Origin: Mesorhizobium sp. B4-1-4
GTDB lineage: Bacteria > Pseudomonadota > Alphaproteobacteria > Rhizobiales > Rhizobiaceae
Length of the DNA stretch: 64,000 bases
Reading direction: 5' to 3'
Assembly: GCF_006439395.2 (NCBI RefSeq)
Contig: NZ_CP083950.1
Coordinates: 4,639,001 to 4,703,000 of the forward strand
Part shown: positions 24,811 to 33,508 of the stretch, one piece after another
How the letters are laid out: each line of letters starts with the position of its first letter
Position numbering within the stretch: the first letter of the stretch is position 1
The notes under the pieces: generated by a model
Told to the model about the DNA's origin: nothing
What the model saw: the letters and a program-made list of their open reading frames with translations, nothing else
Database searches by the model: none
Made by a program: the position numbers and the translations under genes

Positions 24811-26010
24811 ATGGGATTTGGCCGACAGGTACACCGTCTGCGAACGTTGGCGGCGGCCTCCCTGCTGGCGGGATCGTTGCTGGGTTGTCAGTCGAAAGGC
24901 AGCGTGTCCGACGCACTCGATCCGGCCGCCATCCAGGCCGGCAATCAACCGACTGTTGTCGCTGCCGCCAACGCAAGCCAGGCGACGCAGTCTCTCGGCA
25001 CTGGCCCCACGAAGGTTGCCATGCTGCTGCCCCTCTCCGCGCCGGGAACGGCGGGGGAAAGTGGCAGGAAGATGCTCGACGCCGCAAAACTCGCGATGAC
25101 CGATCTTGGCAATCCGCTGCTTACGGTGACCGTCGAGGACACGCGAGGCGACGTGGGTTATTCCCAGCAATTGGCGATCAAGGCCATAACGTCGGGGGCG
25201 AAAATTGTCATCGGCCCGACCGAACTGCCCGCGGCACAGCATGTCGCTCAACTGTCGGGGTCGAACCGGCCGCCGGTTCTGGCTCTTGCCGACAATTTCG
25301 CCGGCGGTCCGGGCGTCTACGCCGTGTGCCTCACTGAAGCAGACAGCGCCGCGGCGGGTGCCGGCGCCATCGCGGCCAAGGGCGGCAAGAAATTCGTCCT
25401 GCTTGTCCCGGCAGGGTCGAATGCCGGCATAGTCGAGAAGCGGGTTGCCAACAGCCTCAGCGTATACGGAGCCACACTTGCGGTCACCATACCCTATTCG
25501 GCCGCCGACAACGGCGCCAAGGCGGTCGCCGATATGGGTTCGCTTGTGGAGATGCCCGATGCCGTCGTCGTTGCCAGCGGTGACGGCAGCCCGTCGCCGA
25601 TCCTCATCGCTCTGAAAGCAAAAGGCATTCCGGGAAAGTCGACCTCCGTGGTCGGCACAAATCGCTGGCTGGATCGCCCGATCGATCCGCTTTTCGAAGG
25701 CGCTTATATCGCAACGCTCGATCCACGCGAGACGGGTCCCATCGCGGATCGTTTCAAGACGACCTTCAAATACGAGCCCGACGTCAATGTCGCTTATGCT
25801 TATGATACAGTCGCCCTGACAGCCGGGATCGCAAGCGCACTTGGACCTGCCAGTTTCAGCAGAAAAGTCTTCGAGAATCCGAGCGGGTTTCGCGGGTCGA
25901 CCGGTTTGTTCCGGTTTCGCGCCGACGGATCCAGCGAACGGTCGATGCCTTTCTATCGAATTGAAAAAGGGGCGCTCAAACTGGTTGCCAAATCGACGTC
26001 CGGTTTCTGA
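24811..26010 (+). CDS. periplasmic-binding-fold lipoprotein, LpoA-like / ABC substrate-binding-like
   Basis: A 399-residue protein. The N-terminus has a lipobox (LLAGSLLGC, Cys near residue 27). The mature protein has a type 1 periplasmic-binding fold: KVAMLLPLSAPGTAGESGRK at ~72-91, KIVIGPTELPAAQHVAQLSG (~135), VLLVPAGSNAG (~210), ANVAYAYDTVAL-like end region with NVAYAYDTVALTAGIASALG. The motifs are those of the Leu/Ile/Val-binding family and of LpoA C-domains, which activate penicillin-binding proteins. In Rhizobiales such lipoproteins are often called penicillin-binding-protein activators. No ABC permease lies nearby, which favours a structural or regulatory role. ATG 24811 was preferred over 24748 because the signal begins there, after gggtgggag. 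Confidence 0.75.
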   Translation: MGFGRQVHRLRTLAAASLLAGSLLGCQSKGSVSDALDPAAIQAGNQPTVVAAANASQATQSLGTGPTKVAMLLPLSAPGTAGESGRKMLDAAKLAMTDLGNPLLTVTVEDTRGDVGYSQQLAIKAITSGAKIVIGPTELPAAQHVAQLSGSNRPPVLALADNFAGGPGVYAVCLTEADSAAAGAGAIAAKGGKKFVLLVPAGSNAGIVEKRVANSLSVYGATLAVTIPYSAADNGAKAVADMGSLVEMPDAVVVASGDGSPSPILIALKAKGIPGKSTSVVGTNRWLDRPIDPLFEGAYIATLDPRETGPIADRFKTTFKYEPDVNVAYAYDTVALTAGIASALGPASFSRKVFENPSGFRGSTGLFRFRADGSSERSMPFYRIEKGALKLVAKSTSGF

Positions 26011-26025
26011 CTGGGCGTAGACCCG

Positions 26026-26715
26026 ATGGGCAAAGCACAACGGGTCCGCATCATGATCGCGATCGGAAGCCTTGAGCTCTTGATCGGAATTTTGTTGATT
26101 GTCCGGGCAGCGCACCTGTTCCGGGTCGATCCGCCAATTGTCGCCTCGGCCCCCGAAGCCGGGCACAAGGACCGTCGGCGCCCGGTTCGCTTCCTTTCCA
26201 GTTCGGCACGCATGATCGCTCAGGACCTCATCGCACCGCCGCAGATCGACGCGACGCGCATCGAGCGAGCGGAGCCACGTTCGCCGCTCGGCGAACTCGG
26301 CCTCGCGTCCCCTCCGAAAACACCGATGCCGCAGGATTGGCGGGAGATGCTGCTGTACGGCCCGCAGGCCACGTCGTCAGCCGGCTTCGAATCCATGGGC
26401 CGAAAAGTGACGATCAGCGGCGTGCAGGGCGTCGAGATAGACAGGACTTGCCTGTTTGACGATATCTCCTGGCCTTGCGGGCAAAGGGCACGCGCTGCTT
26501 TCAACCGCTGGCTTCGCGGACGGGCGTTGAAATGTTTCGTGCCACCGGAAATTGACCGTTTCCCGATCGCCGCGCCGTGCCGGCTGGGACAGCAGGATGT
26601 CGGCGCCTGGCTCGTATCCAACGGCTGGGCCCTGGCTTTGCCTGATAGCATCTATGGCAAGGCCGAGGCGACAGCCAGAGCCGCGGAAATGGGAATCTTC
26701 GGCCCACCTGTGTAG
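26026..26715 (+). CDS. membrane-anchored SNase-like protein, probably catalytically degenerate
   Basis: A 229-residue protein starting 15 bases after the lipoprotein gene. One membrane helix (~residues 8-28) is followed by a linker and a C-terminal staphylococcal-nuclease-like domain. The recognisable parts are SWPCGQRARAAFNRWLRG (~145), a DRF segment, CRLGQQDVGAWLVSNGWALA (~185-204) and YGKAEATARAAEMGIFG at the end. The usual catalytic words (an Asp-Gly-Asp near the N-terminus and the Arg of the DRYGR loop) are not visible; IDRFPIAAPC stands at the latter place. It is probably a binding or structural variant of the YncB family. The family assignment rests on the C-terminal half only. Confidence 0.6.
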   Translation: MGKAQRVRIMIAIGSLELLIGILLIVRAAHLFRVDPPIVASAPEAGHKDRRRPVRFLSSSARMIAQDLIAPPQIDATRIERAEPRSPLGELGLASPPKTPMPQDWREMLLYGPQATSSAGFESMGRKVTISGVQGVEIDRTCLFDDISWPCGQRARAAFNRWLRGRALKCFVPPEIDRFPIAAPCRLGQQDVGAWLVSNGWALALPDSIYGKAEATARAAEMGIFGPPV

Positions 26716-26866
26716 GCGCTTCGGCCAACGATACCATCAAACGCTGAACCGCTCTAAGGGCGGCTGCGCAAGATTATCAACCTCGATCCGTCAAATTGTA
26801 TTGTTCCTGGAGACTAAAATCGTAACTTGCCGGCCATATGCTTGCCGACCAAACAGGAGATTGGCC

Positions 26867-27613
26867 GTGACGAAAGCATCGACGGGGACCAACGCATGGC
26901 AGGATGTCATGCGTTTAGCCCTCTTGGGAACCATCGCCAGCCTGTGCGTTTCCTTTGGCTTGAATTATCTGCTTCTGTTCATCGATGCCTTGACCCCGTT
27001 CGGCCGTGGCGTGATCACCGCAGCGGTCCTGCCTCTGGTGATTTGCCTGCCACTGTTTGTGTTCATAGGTCTGAAGTTGGCCGATATCCGCCACTATCGA
27101 CGGGAACTCAACAAGGCGGCAAGCTATGACGGGTTGACCGGCTGCCTGAACGGGACCGTTTTCGCATCACTCGTCGAACGCAGAGCGGTAAAACCCTCGG
27201 CGCCGGGCTCGCGATCGGGCGCCTTCCTGGTGATTCACCCCGAGCATCTGCGCGCCATCAACCTGCGCTTCGGCCTTGGCTGGGGCGATGAAGCCCTGCG
27301 CCTCATAGCCTCGGCCATCCGATCCTCCGTTCGCTCGGAGGATGTGATTGGCCGCATCGGCGCTTCGATGTTCGGAGTGTTTCTGCCCGGAGCAAGCGAA
27401 GCCGACGCCAGAAAGATTGGCGAGCGTATTCGTGCCGGCGTCTCGCAAGTCTATTTCGCGCCCCAAGGAGGCGAAGAAGTCCTGGCCGTGAAACTCGGAG
27501 GTGTGGTGTTTGAGCAGGAACTGGAGTTCGAGGACATGTTCCGGTCTGCGGCAGAGCGCTTGTCGGCGCCTCGACCGGACGGCGGTTTCGACTTGTCGCA
27601 TCTTCACGCCTAG
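26867..27613 (+). CDS. inner-membrane protein with degenerate GGDEF domain
   Basis: A 248-residue protein. The GTG at 26867 follows caggaga with a 6-base spacer. Upstream in-frame codons would run through the previous gene. Two membrane helices (~15-40 and ~45-68) join a GGDEF-like domain: DGLTGCLNGTVFASLVERRA resembles the entry motif DxLTGLxNR, and DEALRLIASAIRSSVRSEDV matches the following helices. The catalytic loop reads GRIGASMFGVFLPG where an active diguanylate cyclase has GG(D/E)EF, so it cannot be a normal cyclase. It may sense or bind nucleotides or act as a signalling platform. Its place after a LapA/LapG-type locus makes a regulatory role in adhesion attractive, by inference. Confidence 0.75.
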   Translation: MTKASTGTNAWQDVMRLALLGTIASLCVSFGLNYLLLFIDALTPFGRGVITAAVLPLVICLPLFVFIGLKLADIRHYRRELNKAASYDGLTGCLNGTVFASLVERRAVKPSAPGSRSGAFLVIHPEHLRAINLRFGLGWGDEALRLIASAIRSSVRSEDVIGRIGASMFGVFLPGASEADARKIGERIRAGVSQVYFAPQGGEEVLAVKLGGVVFEQELEFEDMFRSAAERLSAPRPDGGFDLSHLHA

Positions 27614-27763
27614 CCGCAGCTGACCAGCCGCGAAGCCGGCCGGTCTCTTCACCGCCGGTACTTGCGCAATTGCTAAAATAATGAAAAACCTTCAAACCGG
27701 GATGTGGCGTTCCAGTTAGGGAGACGTTTCGAGACTGGTGACAGTTAGAACGTTCTGGCAAAA

Positions 27764-28018
27764 ATGTATTTTCCGCAGTTTCTGATAGGTATGTTCGGCA
27801 CGCTGGGCTTCGTGGCTGTCTGGATCTTTGCGGCAACGGGTTCCTTATGGCATACGCTTGGCTGGACCGCGGTCGCCGCGATAGTTTTGCAGATTGGGTA
27901 TTTCGTCGCCCTGATGGTGCTGGTCATTGGGCGCGCATCCCGGAAAATGGACTCCGAGGATTTTGCCGACAGTGATGCCGACTTGCCTGCGCCCTTTGAA
28001 CATGACGGCGTCGCCTAA
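27764..28018 (+). CDS. SyrA/ExoX-like exopolysaccharide production regulator
   Basis: An 84-residue protein with two membrane helices: MYFPQFLIGMFGTLGFVAVW and IVLQIGYFVALMVLVIG, joined by the short loop ATGSLWHTLGWT, then an acidic cytoplasmic tail. The two-helix layout, size, and words such as GSLWHTL and VLQIGYF match the SyrA/ExoX family of rhizobia (Pfam SyrA). In Sinorhizobium this small inner-membrane protein changes succinoglycan production and biofilm through the ExoS/ChvI pathway or by acting on the polysaccharide machinery. Its presence near adhesin genes fits a surface-properties region. Family call moderately sure; the direction of its effect cannot be read from sequence. Confidence 0.65.
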   Translation: MYFPQFLIGMFGTLGFVAVWIFAATGSLWHTLGWTAVAAIVLQIGYFVALMVLVIGRASRKMDSEDFADSDADLPAPFEHDGVA

Positions 28019-28264
28019 AAGCAAAGAGATAGGGCGGTTCTGCATTTCCGCGAAATGGTGGAACGCTCTAACAGGCAGGGCAAAAGCCGGCCAAACCTGT
28101 CGGTCCCCTCTCCTTGTCGAAGGCAGGATGGCGGTCGACATTGATCGTGTGCAGCGCGACGCCGCCGGCAAGCGCCAGCGAATGCACGCCATTGGCGCTG
28201 TGAAGCAGATCGCCCCAACCGGCACTTGGCCGCCGGACCCCACGGACAGCGCCGGATCGCCTCC

Positions 28265-30094
28265 TCAGGCCGATCCGCCCGCGTGGTGCGCGGCGATCGC
28301 GGCGAGAAAAACCTGGCCGAACTCCTTGAGCTTCGCCCCGCCCACGCCATTCACCCCGGCGAAGGCGTCGAGATCGCGCGGGCGGCGTTCGGCCATGTCA
28401 ATCAGCGTGCGATCGGAGAACACGACATAGGCCGGCACCTGACGCTCCTTGGCGAGACGCAGCCGCAGCGATTTGAGCGTGGCGAGCAGCGATGCATCCA
28501 CGCCTTCGGCGTTCGCGGCGCCTTCGGCCGCCCGCATCTTGCGCAAGGCGCGGCCGCGCATCTCGACGCGGTAGTGGAACGGCACCTCGCCCCGGCCAAG
28601 CGCATGGCCTTTGTCGGCAATGGCAAGGCCGCCATGGCCGCTCGGGTCCGGCTCCAGGAAGCCTCCGGCGACAAGCTGCCGGATCAACGATATCCAGAAA
28701 TCCTTCTTGTGCGCCACGCCGCTGCCGAAGCTGGCCAGCCGCTCGTGGCCCCTGGCCAAGACTTTCTCGGTCTCGTGGCCGAGCAGGATGTCGATGACGT
28801 GGGTGGCGCCGAAGCGCTCGCCACTCTGCGCCACCGCCGCCAGAATGATACGTGCGTCGGCGGCGCCATCGACGCGGGGCACCTGGTCGAGGCAGTTGTC
28901 GCAATTGCCACAAGGCGAGGCGTCCTCGCCGAAATAGCCAAGCAGCACCTGACGGCGGCATTGCGCCGTCTCGCAATAGCCGATCAGCGTGTCCAGCCGG
29001 CGATGCGCCCGCCGCTTGTGCTCGGTGGACGCGTCCTCGTCGTCGATGAACAGCCGGCGCATGCGGATATCGCCAAGGCCGTAAAGCATATGCGCCTCGG
29101 CCTTGCGCCCATCGCGGCCGGCGCGGCCGATCTCCTGATAATAGGCCTCCAGGCTGCCCGGCATATCGGTATGGAAGACATAGGCGACATCGGGCTTGTC
29201 GATACCCATGCCGAAGGCGATGGTCGCCACCATGACGACGCCGGAGAGCGTCATGAAGGCGTTTTGATTGGCTTCACGCGCCTCCTTGCTCATCCCGGCA
29301 TGATAGGGGAGCGCGGTGACGCCGTTCTTCTCGAGGAAGGCCGCCATCTCCTCGGTCTTCTTGCGTGACAGGCAGTAGACGATGCCGCTCTTGCCGGCGT
29401 GGCGCTCGATGAAACGCAGCAATTGCCGCTTGCTGTCCTGCTTGGATTCGATCGCCAGCTTGATGTTTGGCCGGTCGAAACCCAGCACCAGGGTTTCGAC
29501 CCGCTCGGCGAACAGCCGGGATTCGATGTCGGTGCGCGTGCTCTCGTCCGCCGTTGCCGTCACCGCGATGATCGGCACGTTGGGGAAGATGCCGCGCAGC
29601 CGCGACAGGTCCTCATACTCAGGCCGGAACGCCGGCCCCCATTGCGAGATGCAATGCGCCTCGTCGATGGCGATCAGGCTGACGTCGAGCCTCGATAGCG
29701 CCTCGAGCATGCGCTCGGTCATCAGCCGTTCCGGCGCCAGATAAAGCAGCCGCGTCTGGCCGGAAGCGATACGGCGCCAGGCCGCGACATTGGCCTCGCG
29801 GTCGAGCGAGGAGTTGATCGTCTCGGCCGCCACGCCGGCAAGGCGCAAGGCGGCGACCTGATCCTGCATCAGCGCGACCAGCGGCGAGACGACGATGGTA
29901 AGCCCGCCCAGGACCAACGCCGGAACCTGGTAGCAGAGCGACTTGCCGGCGCCCGTCGGCATCACGGCCAGCACGTGTCGTCCGCTGAGCAGCGCATCCA
30001 TGACGTCGGCCTGGCCGGGGCGGAAGTCATCGAAGCCGAACACGTCCTTCAGGACGCGCCGCTTGGCATCCGGCTTGTCCGCCGATCCGTGCAT
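28265..30094 (-). CDS. recQ: ATP-dependent DNA helicase RecQ
   Basis: A 609-residue protein from ATG 30094, the same length as E. coli RecQ. An in-frame ATG at 30124 is a possible alternative. Domains in order: DEAH helicase with FRPGQ...VMPTGAGKSLCYQVPAL (Walker A, ~45) and LIAIDEAHCISQWG (DEAH box, ~145); helicase C with YHAGM and VATIAFGMGIDKPDV and YYQEIGRAGRDG (~310); zinc-binding RQC region with Cys in CETAQC and CGNCDNC (~380-410); winged helix; HRDC domain at the end (LRLRLAKERQVPAYVVFSDR). It unwinds recombination intermediates and acts in the RecF-type repair pathway. Single gene, divergent from the aldehyde dehydrogenase gene. Confidence 0.95.
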   Translation of the reverse strand: MHGSADKPDAKRRVLKDVFGFDDFRPGQADVMDALLSGRHVLAVMPTGAGKSLCYQVPALVLGGLTIVVSPLVALMQDQVAALRLAGVAAETINSSLDREANVAAWRRIASGQTRLLYLAPERLMTERMLEALSRLDVSLIAIDEAHCISQWGPAFRPEYEDLSRLRGIFPNVPIIAVTATADESTRTDIESRLFAERVETLVLGFDRPNIKLAIESKQDSKRQLLRFIERHAGKSGIVYCLSRKKTEEMAAFLEKNGVTALPYHAGMSKEAREANQNAFMTLSGVVMVATIAFGMGIDKPDVAYVFHTDMPGSLEAYYQEIGRAGRDGRKAEAHMLYGLGDIRMRRLFIDDEDASTEHKRRAHRRLDTLIGYCETAQCRRQVLLGYFGEDASPCGNCDNCLDQVPRVDGAADARIILAAVAQSGERFGATHVIDILLGHETEKVLARGHERLASFGSGVAHKKDFWISLIRQLVAGGFLEPDPSGHGGLAIADKGHALGRGEVPFHYRVEMRGRALRKMRAAEGAANAEGVDASLLATLKSLRLRLAKERQVPAYVVFSDRTLIDMAERRPRDLDAFAGVNGVGGAKLKEFGQVFLAAIAAHHAGGSA

Positions 30095-30396
30095 GGAGAG
30101 ATGGTTCCTCTTTGGCCGAACCATGGTCCTAAAGCGAAGCGCGCGGGAATGCCACCGCGAACTCATTCGTAAAGTCCGAGCTAGCAACTCATCTAAGGCC
30201 GCGTCGGTCTGCAGATTCCCGCATAGGATGTATAGGTTGGCTCCCACACTTTAAGAATCGGACCCGAAACGGGAGCACCTGAAGGGCTGGCTGCGCGGCA
30301 CTGGCTTGGCGCCTTTCCTTGCGGGAGCCGCGGGCCGACTGGATTCCTGCAGGGACCGGGATGTAAGCTCAGCCCCTACGACAGGGGGAGGACGCG
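30095..30396. other. divergent intergenic region recQ / aldehyde dehydrogenase
   Basis: About 302 bases. It must hold the promoters of both genes. I see no gene, no strong palindrome and no repeat element in it. The stretch 30125-30250 could be coding only if recQ used a start as far upstream as 30247, which family length argues against. Confidence 0.35.
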
Positions 30397-31817
30397 ATGC
30401 TGCAGGTCAGACAGGACACGCTCGGCGACCGGTTCAAACGGCAGCGTGCGGCCTTCCAGGCACAGCCCTTTCCGGACCTTGGCGTACGAAAGGACCGCCT
30501 GAAACGCCTGCTGGCGCTCACCGAAAAGCATGAGGCGGAAATCTGCGCGGCGATCGACGCCGACTTCGGCGGCCGCTCGGCGCATGAGACCCGCCTTGCC
30601 GAACTGTTCGTCGTGCGCGCCGGCATCCGCCACGCGCTTTCCCATCTTCGCGGCTGGATGCGGGAGCGTCGTGTCGCCACCACCTTGCCGTTCCTGCCCG
30701 GCCGAAATCGCCTGCTGCCGCAGCCGCTTGGCGTCGTCGGCATCGTCTCGCCCTGGAACTACCCCTTCCAGCTCGCCGTCGCGCCGGTCACAGCAGCCCT
30801 TGCCGCCGGCAACCGCGTGCTGGTCAAGCCTTCCGAACTGACGCCTGCTTTCTCGGAGTTGCTCGCCAGACTGGCCAGCAAGCATTTTGCCCCGGATGAG
30901 TTGAGTGTGATCACCGGCGATGCCGAAACGGGCAAGGCCTTCGTGTCGATGCCCTTCGATCACCTCCTGTTCACCGGCTCGACCGCCGTCGGCCGCCAGG
31001 TCGCGGTCGCCGCTGCCGCCAATCTGACCCCGGTCACGCTCGAACTCGGCGGCAAGTCGCCGGCGATCTTCGATCCCTCATGCGACCTCGATGCGGCTAC
31101 ATCCAGTGTTGCTTATGGCAAGCTGCTCAATGCCGGACAGACCTGCATCGCGCCGGACTATCTGCTGGTGCCCAGGGGACAGGCAGGCACGGTCGCCGTG
31201 AAGCTCGCCACGGCGGTGGCGCGGCTCTACCCCACCCTGCGCGACAATCCCGACTACACCGCCATCATCAGCGCCCGGCATTACAGCGCCTGCGCGCCAT
31301 GATCGCGGAAGCCCGCGACGCCGGCGCCGATGTCGTCGAAATCAATCCGGCCGGCGAAGAGCTCGGCACTACGAACCGAAAGCTGCCGCCGACCTTGGTC
31401 AGGAATGCCGGTCCGGACCTGCGGCTGATGCGCGAAGAGATTTTCGGCCCGGTGCTGCCGATCGTCGAATATGCCACGGTCGACGATGCGATCGACCATG
31501 TGAACCGGGCCGACCGGCCGCTGGCGCTCTACTGGTTCGGCCACGACAGCCGCAACCGCCAACGCATCCTGCATGAGACCCTCGCCGGCGGCGTCACGAT
31601 CAACGACTGCATGCTGCATCTGGTGCAGGAGAACCAGCCTTTCGGCGGTGTCGGCGCCAGCGGCATGGGCGCCTATCACGGCGAATGGGGGTTCCGCATC
31701 TTCAGCAAGGAGAAGCCGGTTTTCCTGCAGTCCAGACTGAGTGCGGGAGGACTTCTACGCCCGCCCTACGGCAAGACGTTCGAGCGCCTTTTCAGCCTGC
31801 TCACGCATATCACCTGA
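30397..31817 (+). pseudogene. calB: coniferyl-aldehyde dehydrogenase-like NAD(P) aldehyde dehydrogenase, broken by a 1-base frameshift
   Basis: Two frames together encode a complete aldehyde dehydrogenase of the coniferyl-aldehyde type (473 residues if repaired). The first frame runs 30397-31302 and has PWNYPFQLAVAPVTAALAAG, LFTGSTAVGRQVA, the catalytic Glu in LELGGKSP (~217) and the nucleophile Cys in NAGQTCIAPDY (~250). The second frame (to 31817) has REEIFGPVLPIVEY and QENQPFGGVGASGMGAYHG. The switch is at ~31285: cggcattacagcgcc encodes ARHYSAC, where one added C after TAC would give ARHYQRLRAM and join both frames. So one base is missing, by mutation or sequencing error. The ATG has an excellent GGGGGAGG site. 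If functional the enzyme would oxidise lignin-derived or other aldehydes to acids. Confidence 0.85.
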
Positions 31818-31996
31818 GCAACGCCGGGCGTTTTAGTGCCGGAATGACCAGCGCACCGGCGATGATAGCGGTTGATACCGCCCCCTATTATTGCGTTTGG
31901 CACATATTCCCTCTGGATTCGGCCGGAATTTGCTGTCTTTTTGCACGATCTTTTCCGACTTATTCCCGATCTCATAGCTAACGGATCCGCCTGGCC

Positions 31997-33013
31997 ATGG
32001 ATTTGCCCGCGCCGCTGCTTATCTTCTACGTCCGCAACGACGCCCTCGGCGACGGGTTGCTGAGGATACCGGCGTTGCGGGCGGCAAGAACGGCCTTCCC
32101 GCGAAGCCATATCGTCTATGGCAGCCAGGGCAAGTCCTCGCTCACGGGCATGTTGCACAAGCATGCCGCTCCCCTCGTCGATGACTTCAGGACGATTGTG
32201 CCGCTTTCCGCCATTCTGGCTGAGTTCGCACGGCCCGGCGGACGAACGACGGTCGTCGACTTCCGGGCGGGCGTGCCCGGGCTGATGGTGACAGGATTGC
32301 AGCTTGTCGGCCGCGGCGTCCGCTACGAGCCCAATTTTGCCGGTCATCTCCTGTCGCTGCGTTGGGGAACAAGATGGACCTTGCGGCCCGAACACAATGG
32401 CTGGCGCTACCACCGGCTGATCGAGCGCCTCGCCGGCCGGCACTTGCCATTCAACCATCCGCTCGATGTCCCACAGCCGGCCCGGGCTCTGGCGCGCCGG
32501 CTTCGCGGAACCGGCGACCGGCCGCTGATCCTGCTTGGCGGCAATGCCAGGGGCAACAAGTTCATGAGCGAGGCCCAGGTCGCCGCCATGGCCGGCAATC
32601 TCATCGATGCCGGCTATCAGGTCCTGTATCTGGTGACCCCCGGCGACGGACCGACGCCGCAGGCCCTTCTCGCCAGGGAGAGCCGTCTTTCGGTGATCGG
32701 TCCGGAACTCGGGCTCGGAGTCGAGCCGTTCGGCGACCTCCTGCTGGCGCGTGGCGAGATGGCTGCCGCCTATGTGGGCATGGAAGGCGGGCTGGGGCAC
32801 CTGTTCGCCACCGTCATGACGCCGACGGTGATCGTCAACAATGGCGCCAATCTCGAGCGGTGGCGGCCGCTGTCGAACCGGGTCGAAGTGGTGACGGCGC
32901 CGAGGCGCGGCAGAACAGCCAATGTCGCCGACACGCCGGTCGAGGCCATTCTCGAGGCCACGCGTCGCTTGCTCGCCGCCGGTCGCCGTGACCACGCGGA
33001 TTTAGTCTATTAA
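31997..33013 (+). CDS. family 9 glycosyltransferase (ADP-heptose:LPS heptosyltransferase-like)
   Basis: A 338-residue protein. YVRNDALGDGLLRIPALRAA (~10-29) is the GT9 N-terminal motif (normally R-x-D-x-x-GD), and LILLGGNARGNKF (~175) with YVGMEGGLGHLFATVMTP (~258) is the nucleotide-sugar-binding C-terminal half, where most family members have D[ST]G.xH. Here the middle is GMEGGLGH, slightly unusual. GT9 enzymes add heptose or related sugars to the LPS core or to other envelope glycans on the cytoplasmic face. It is a single-gene unit followed by a strong terminator. Confidence 0.8.
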   Translation: MDLPAPLLIFYVRNDALGDGLLRIPALRAARTAFPRSHIVYGSQGKSSLTGMLHKHAAPLVDDFRTIVPLSAILAEFARPGGRTTVVDFRAGVPGLMVTGLQLVGRGVRYEPNFAGHLLSLRWGTRWTLRPEHNGWRYHRLIERLAGRHLPFNHPLDVPQPARALARRLRGTGDRPLILLGGNARGNKFMSEAQVAAMAGNLIDAGYQVLYLVTPGDGPTPQALLARESRLSVIGPELGLGVEPFGDLLLARGEMAAAYVGMEGGLGHLFATVMTPTVIVNNGANLERWRPLSNRVEVVTAPRRGRTANVADTPVEAILEATRRLLAAGRRDHADLVY

Positions 33014-33101
33014 GTTAAGCTTATATTCACCATGATCTGGCAGGTTTCCAATCCTGCGGTGATGTTTTGAGTACCGCGGCGCCACAAGCGCCCAGGCAAC
33101 G

Positions 33102-33129
33102 CCCGCGCCTCTTCGGAGGCGCGGGTTTT
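33102..33129 (+). terminator. intrinsic terminator after the glycosyltransferase gene
   Basis: CCCGCGCCTC (33102-33111), loop TTCG, and GAGGCGCGGG (33116-33125) form a perfect 10-bp stem with a stable UUCG tetraloop and a run of four T. It lies 89 bases after the glycosyltransferase stop and 31 bases before the stop of convergent kdgF, so it may also stop transcription from that side. Confidence 0.85.
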
Positions 33130-33159
33130 GATTTGCGCTGGGCAAGCAGAAGACGCCCG

Positions 33160-33498
33160 TCAGACCAAAAAATCAGCCCGGCGCGGCGTGAAACTGTCGA
33201 CCAGCCGCCCCGCTTCCAGCGCCTTGACGCCATGCACCAGACCGGACGGCACGATGAAGCTTCCGCCGGCCCCAAGGATCTCGGTCCGGCCGTCGATGGT
33301 CACCTCGAAGCGGCCCTCGGCGACGTAACTTGCCTGCACATGCGGGTGCGAGTGCAGCGCGCCGATGCCACCCTTGTCGAAGCCGAATTCGACCATCATC
33401 AATTCGTCCGTGTGCAGCAGAACGCGCCGCCTGTTGCCGTCCGGCGTCGGCGTCCAGGCACCCTCGCCGGCCCGCGCGAACATCTTCGGTTTCGTCAT
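33160..33498 (-). CDS. kdgF: cupin, KdgF-like (unsaturated uronate linearisation)
   Basis: A 112-residue single-cupin protein. The ATG 33498 has a perfect AGGAGG site. Metal ligands are visible in ALHSHPHVQASYVAEGRFEV (three His and a Gln/Glu-type position) and PSGLVHGVKAL (last His). The size and motif match KdgF, which speeds conversion of 4,5-unsaturated uronates from pectin or alginate to the linear keto form used by KduI. It is the last gene of gntR-kduI-kduD-kdgF, 10 bases after kduD. Without that context it would only be a generic small cupin. Confidence 0.8.
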   Translation of the reverse strand: MTKPKMFARAGEGAWTPTPDGNRRRVLLHTDELMMVEFGFDKGGIGALHSHPHVQASYVAEGRFEVTIDGRTEILGAGGSFIVPSGLVHGVKALEAGRLVDSFTPRRADFLV

Positions 33499-33508
33499 CG
33501 TCACCTCC

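Noticed and set aside
27845..28243. 132-codon minus-strand frame overlapping the SyrA-like gene
   Set aside because: Antisense to a recognisable small membrane protein; Cys/Arg/Trp-rich product typical of shadow frames.
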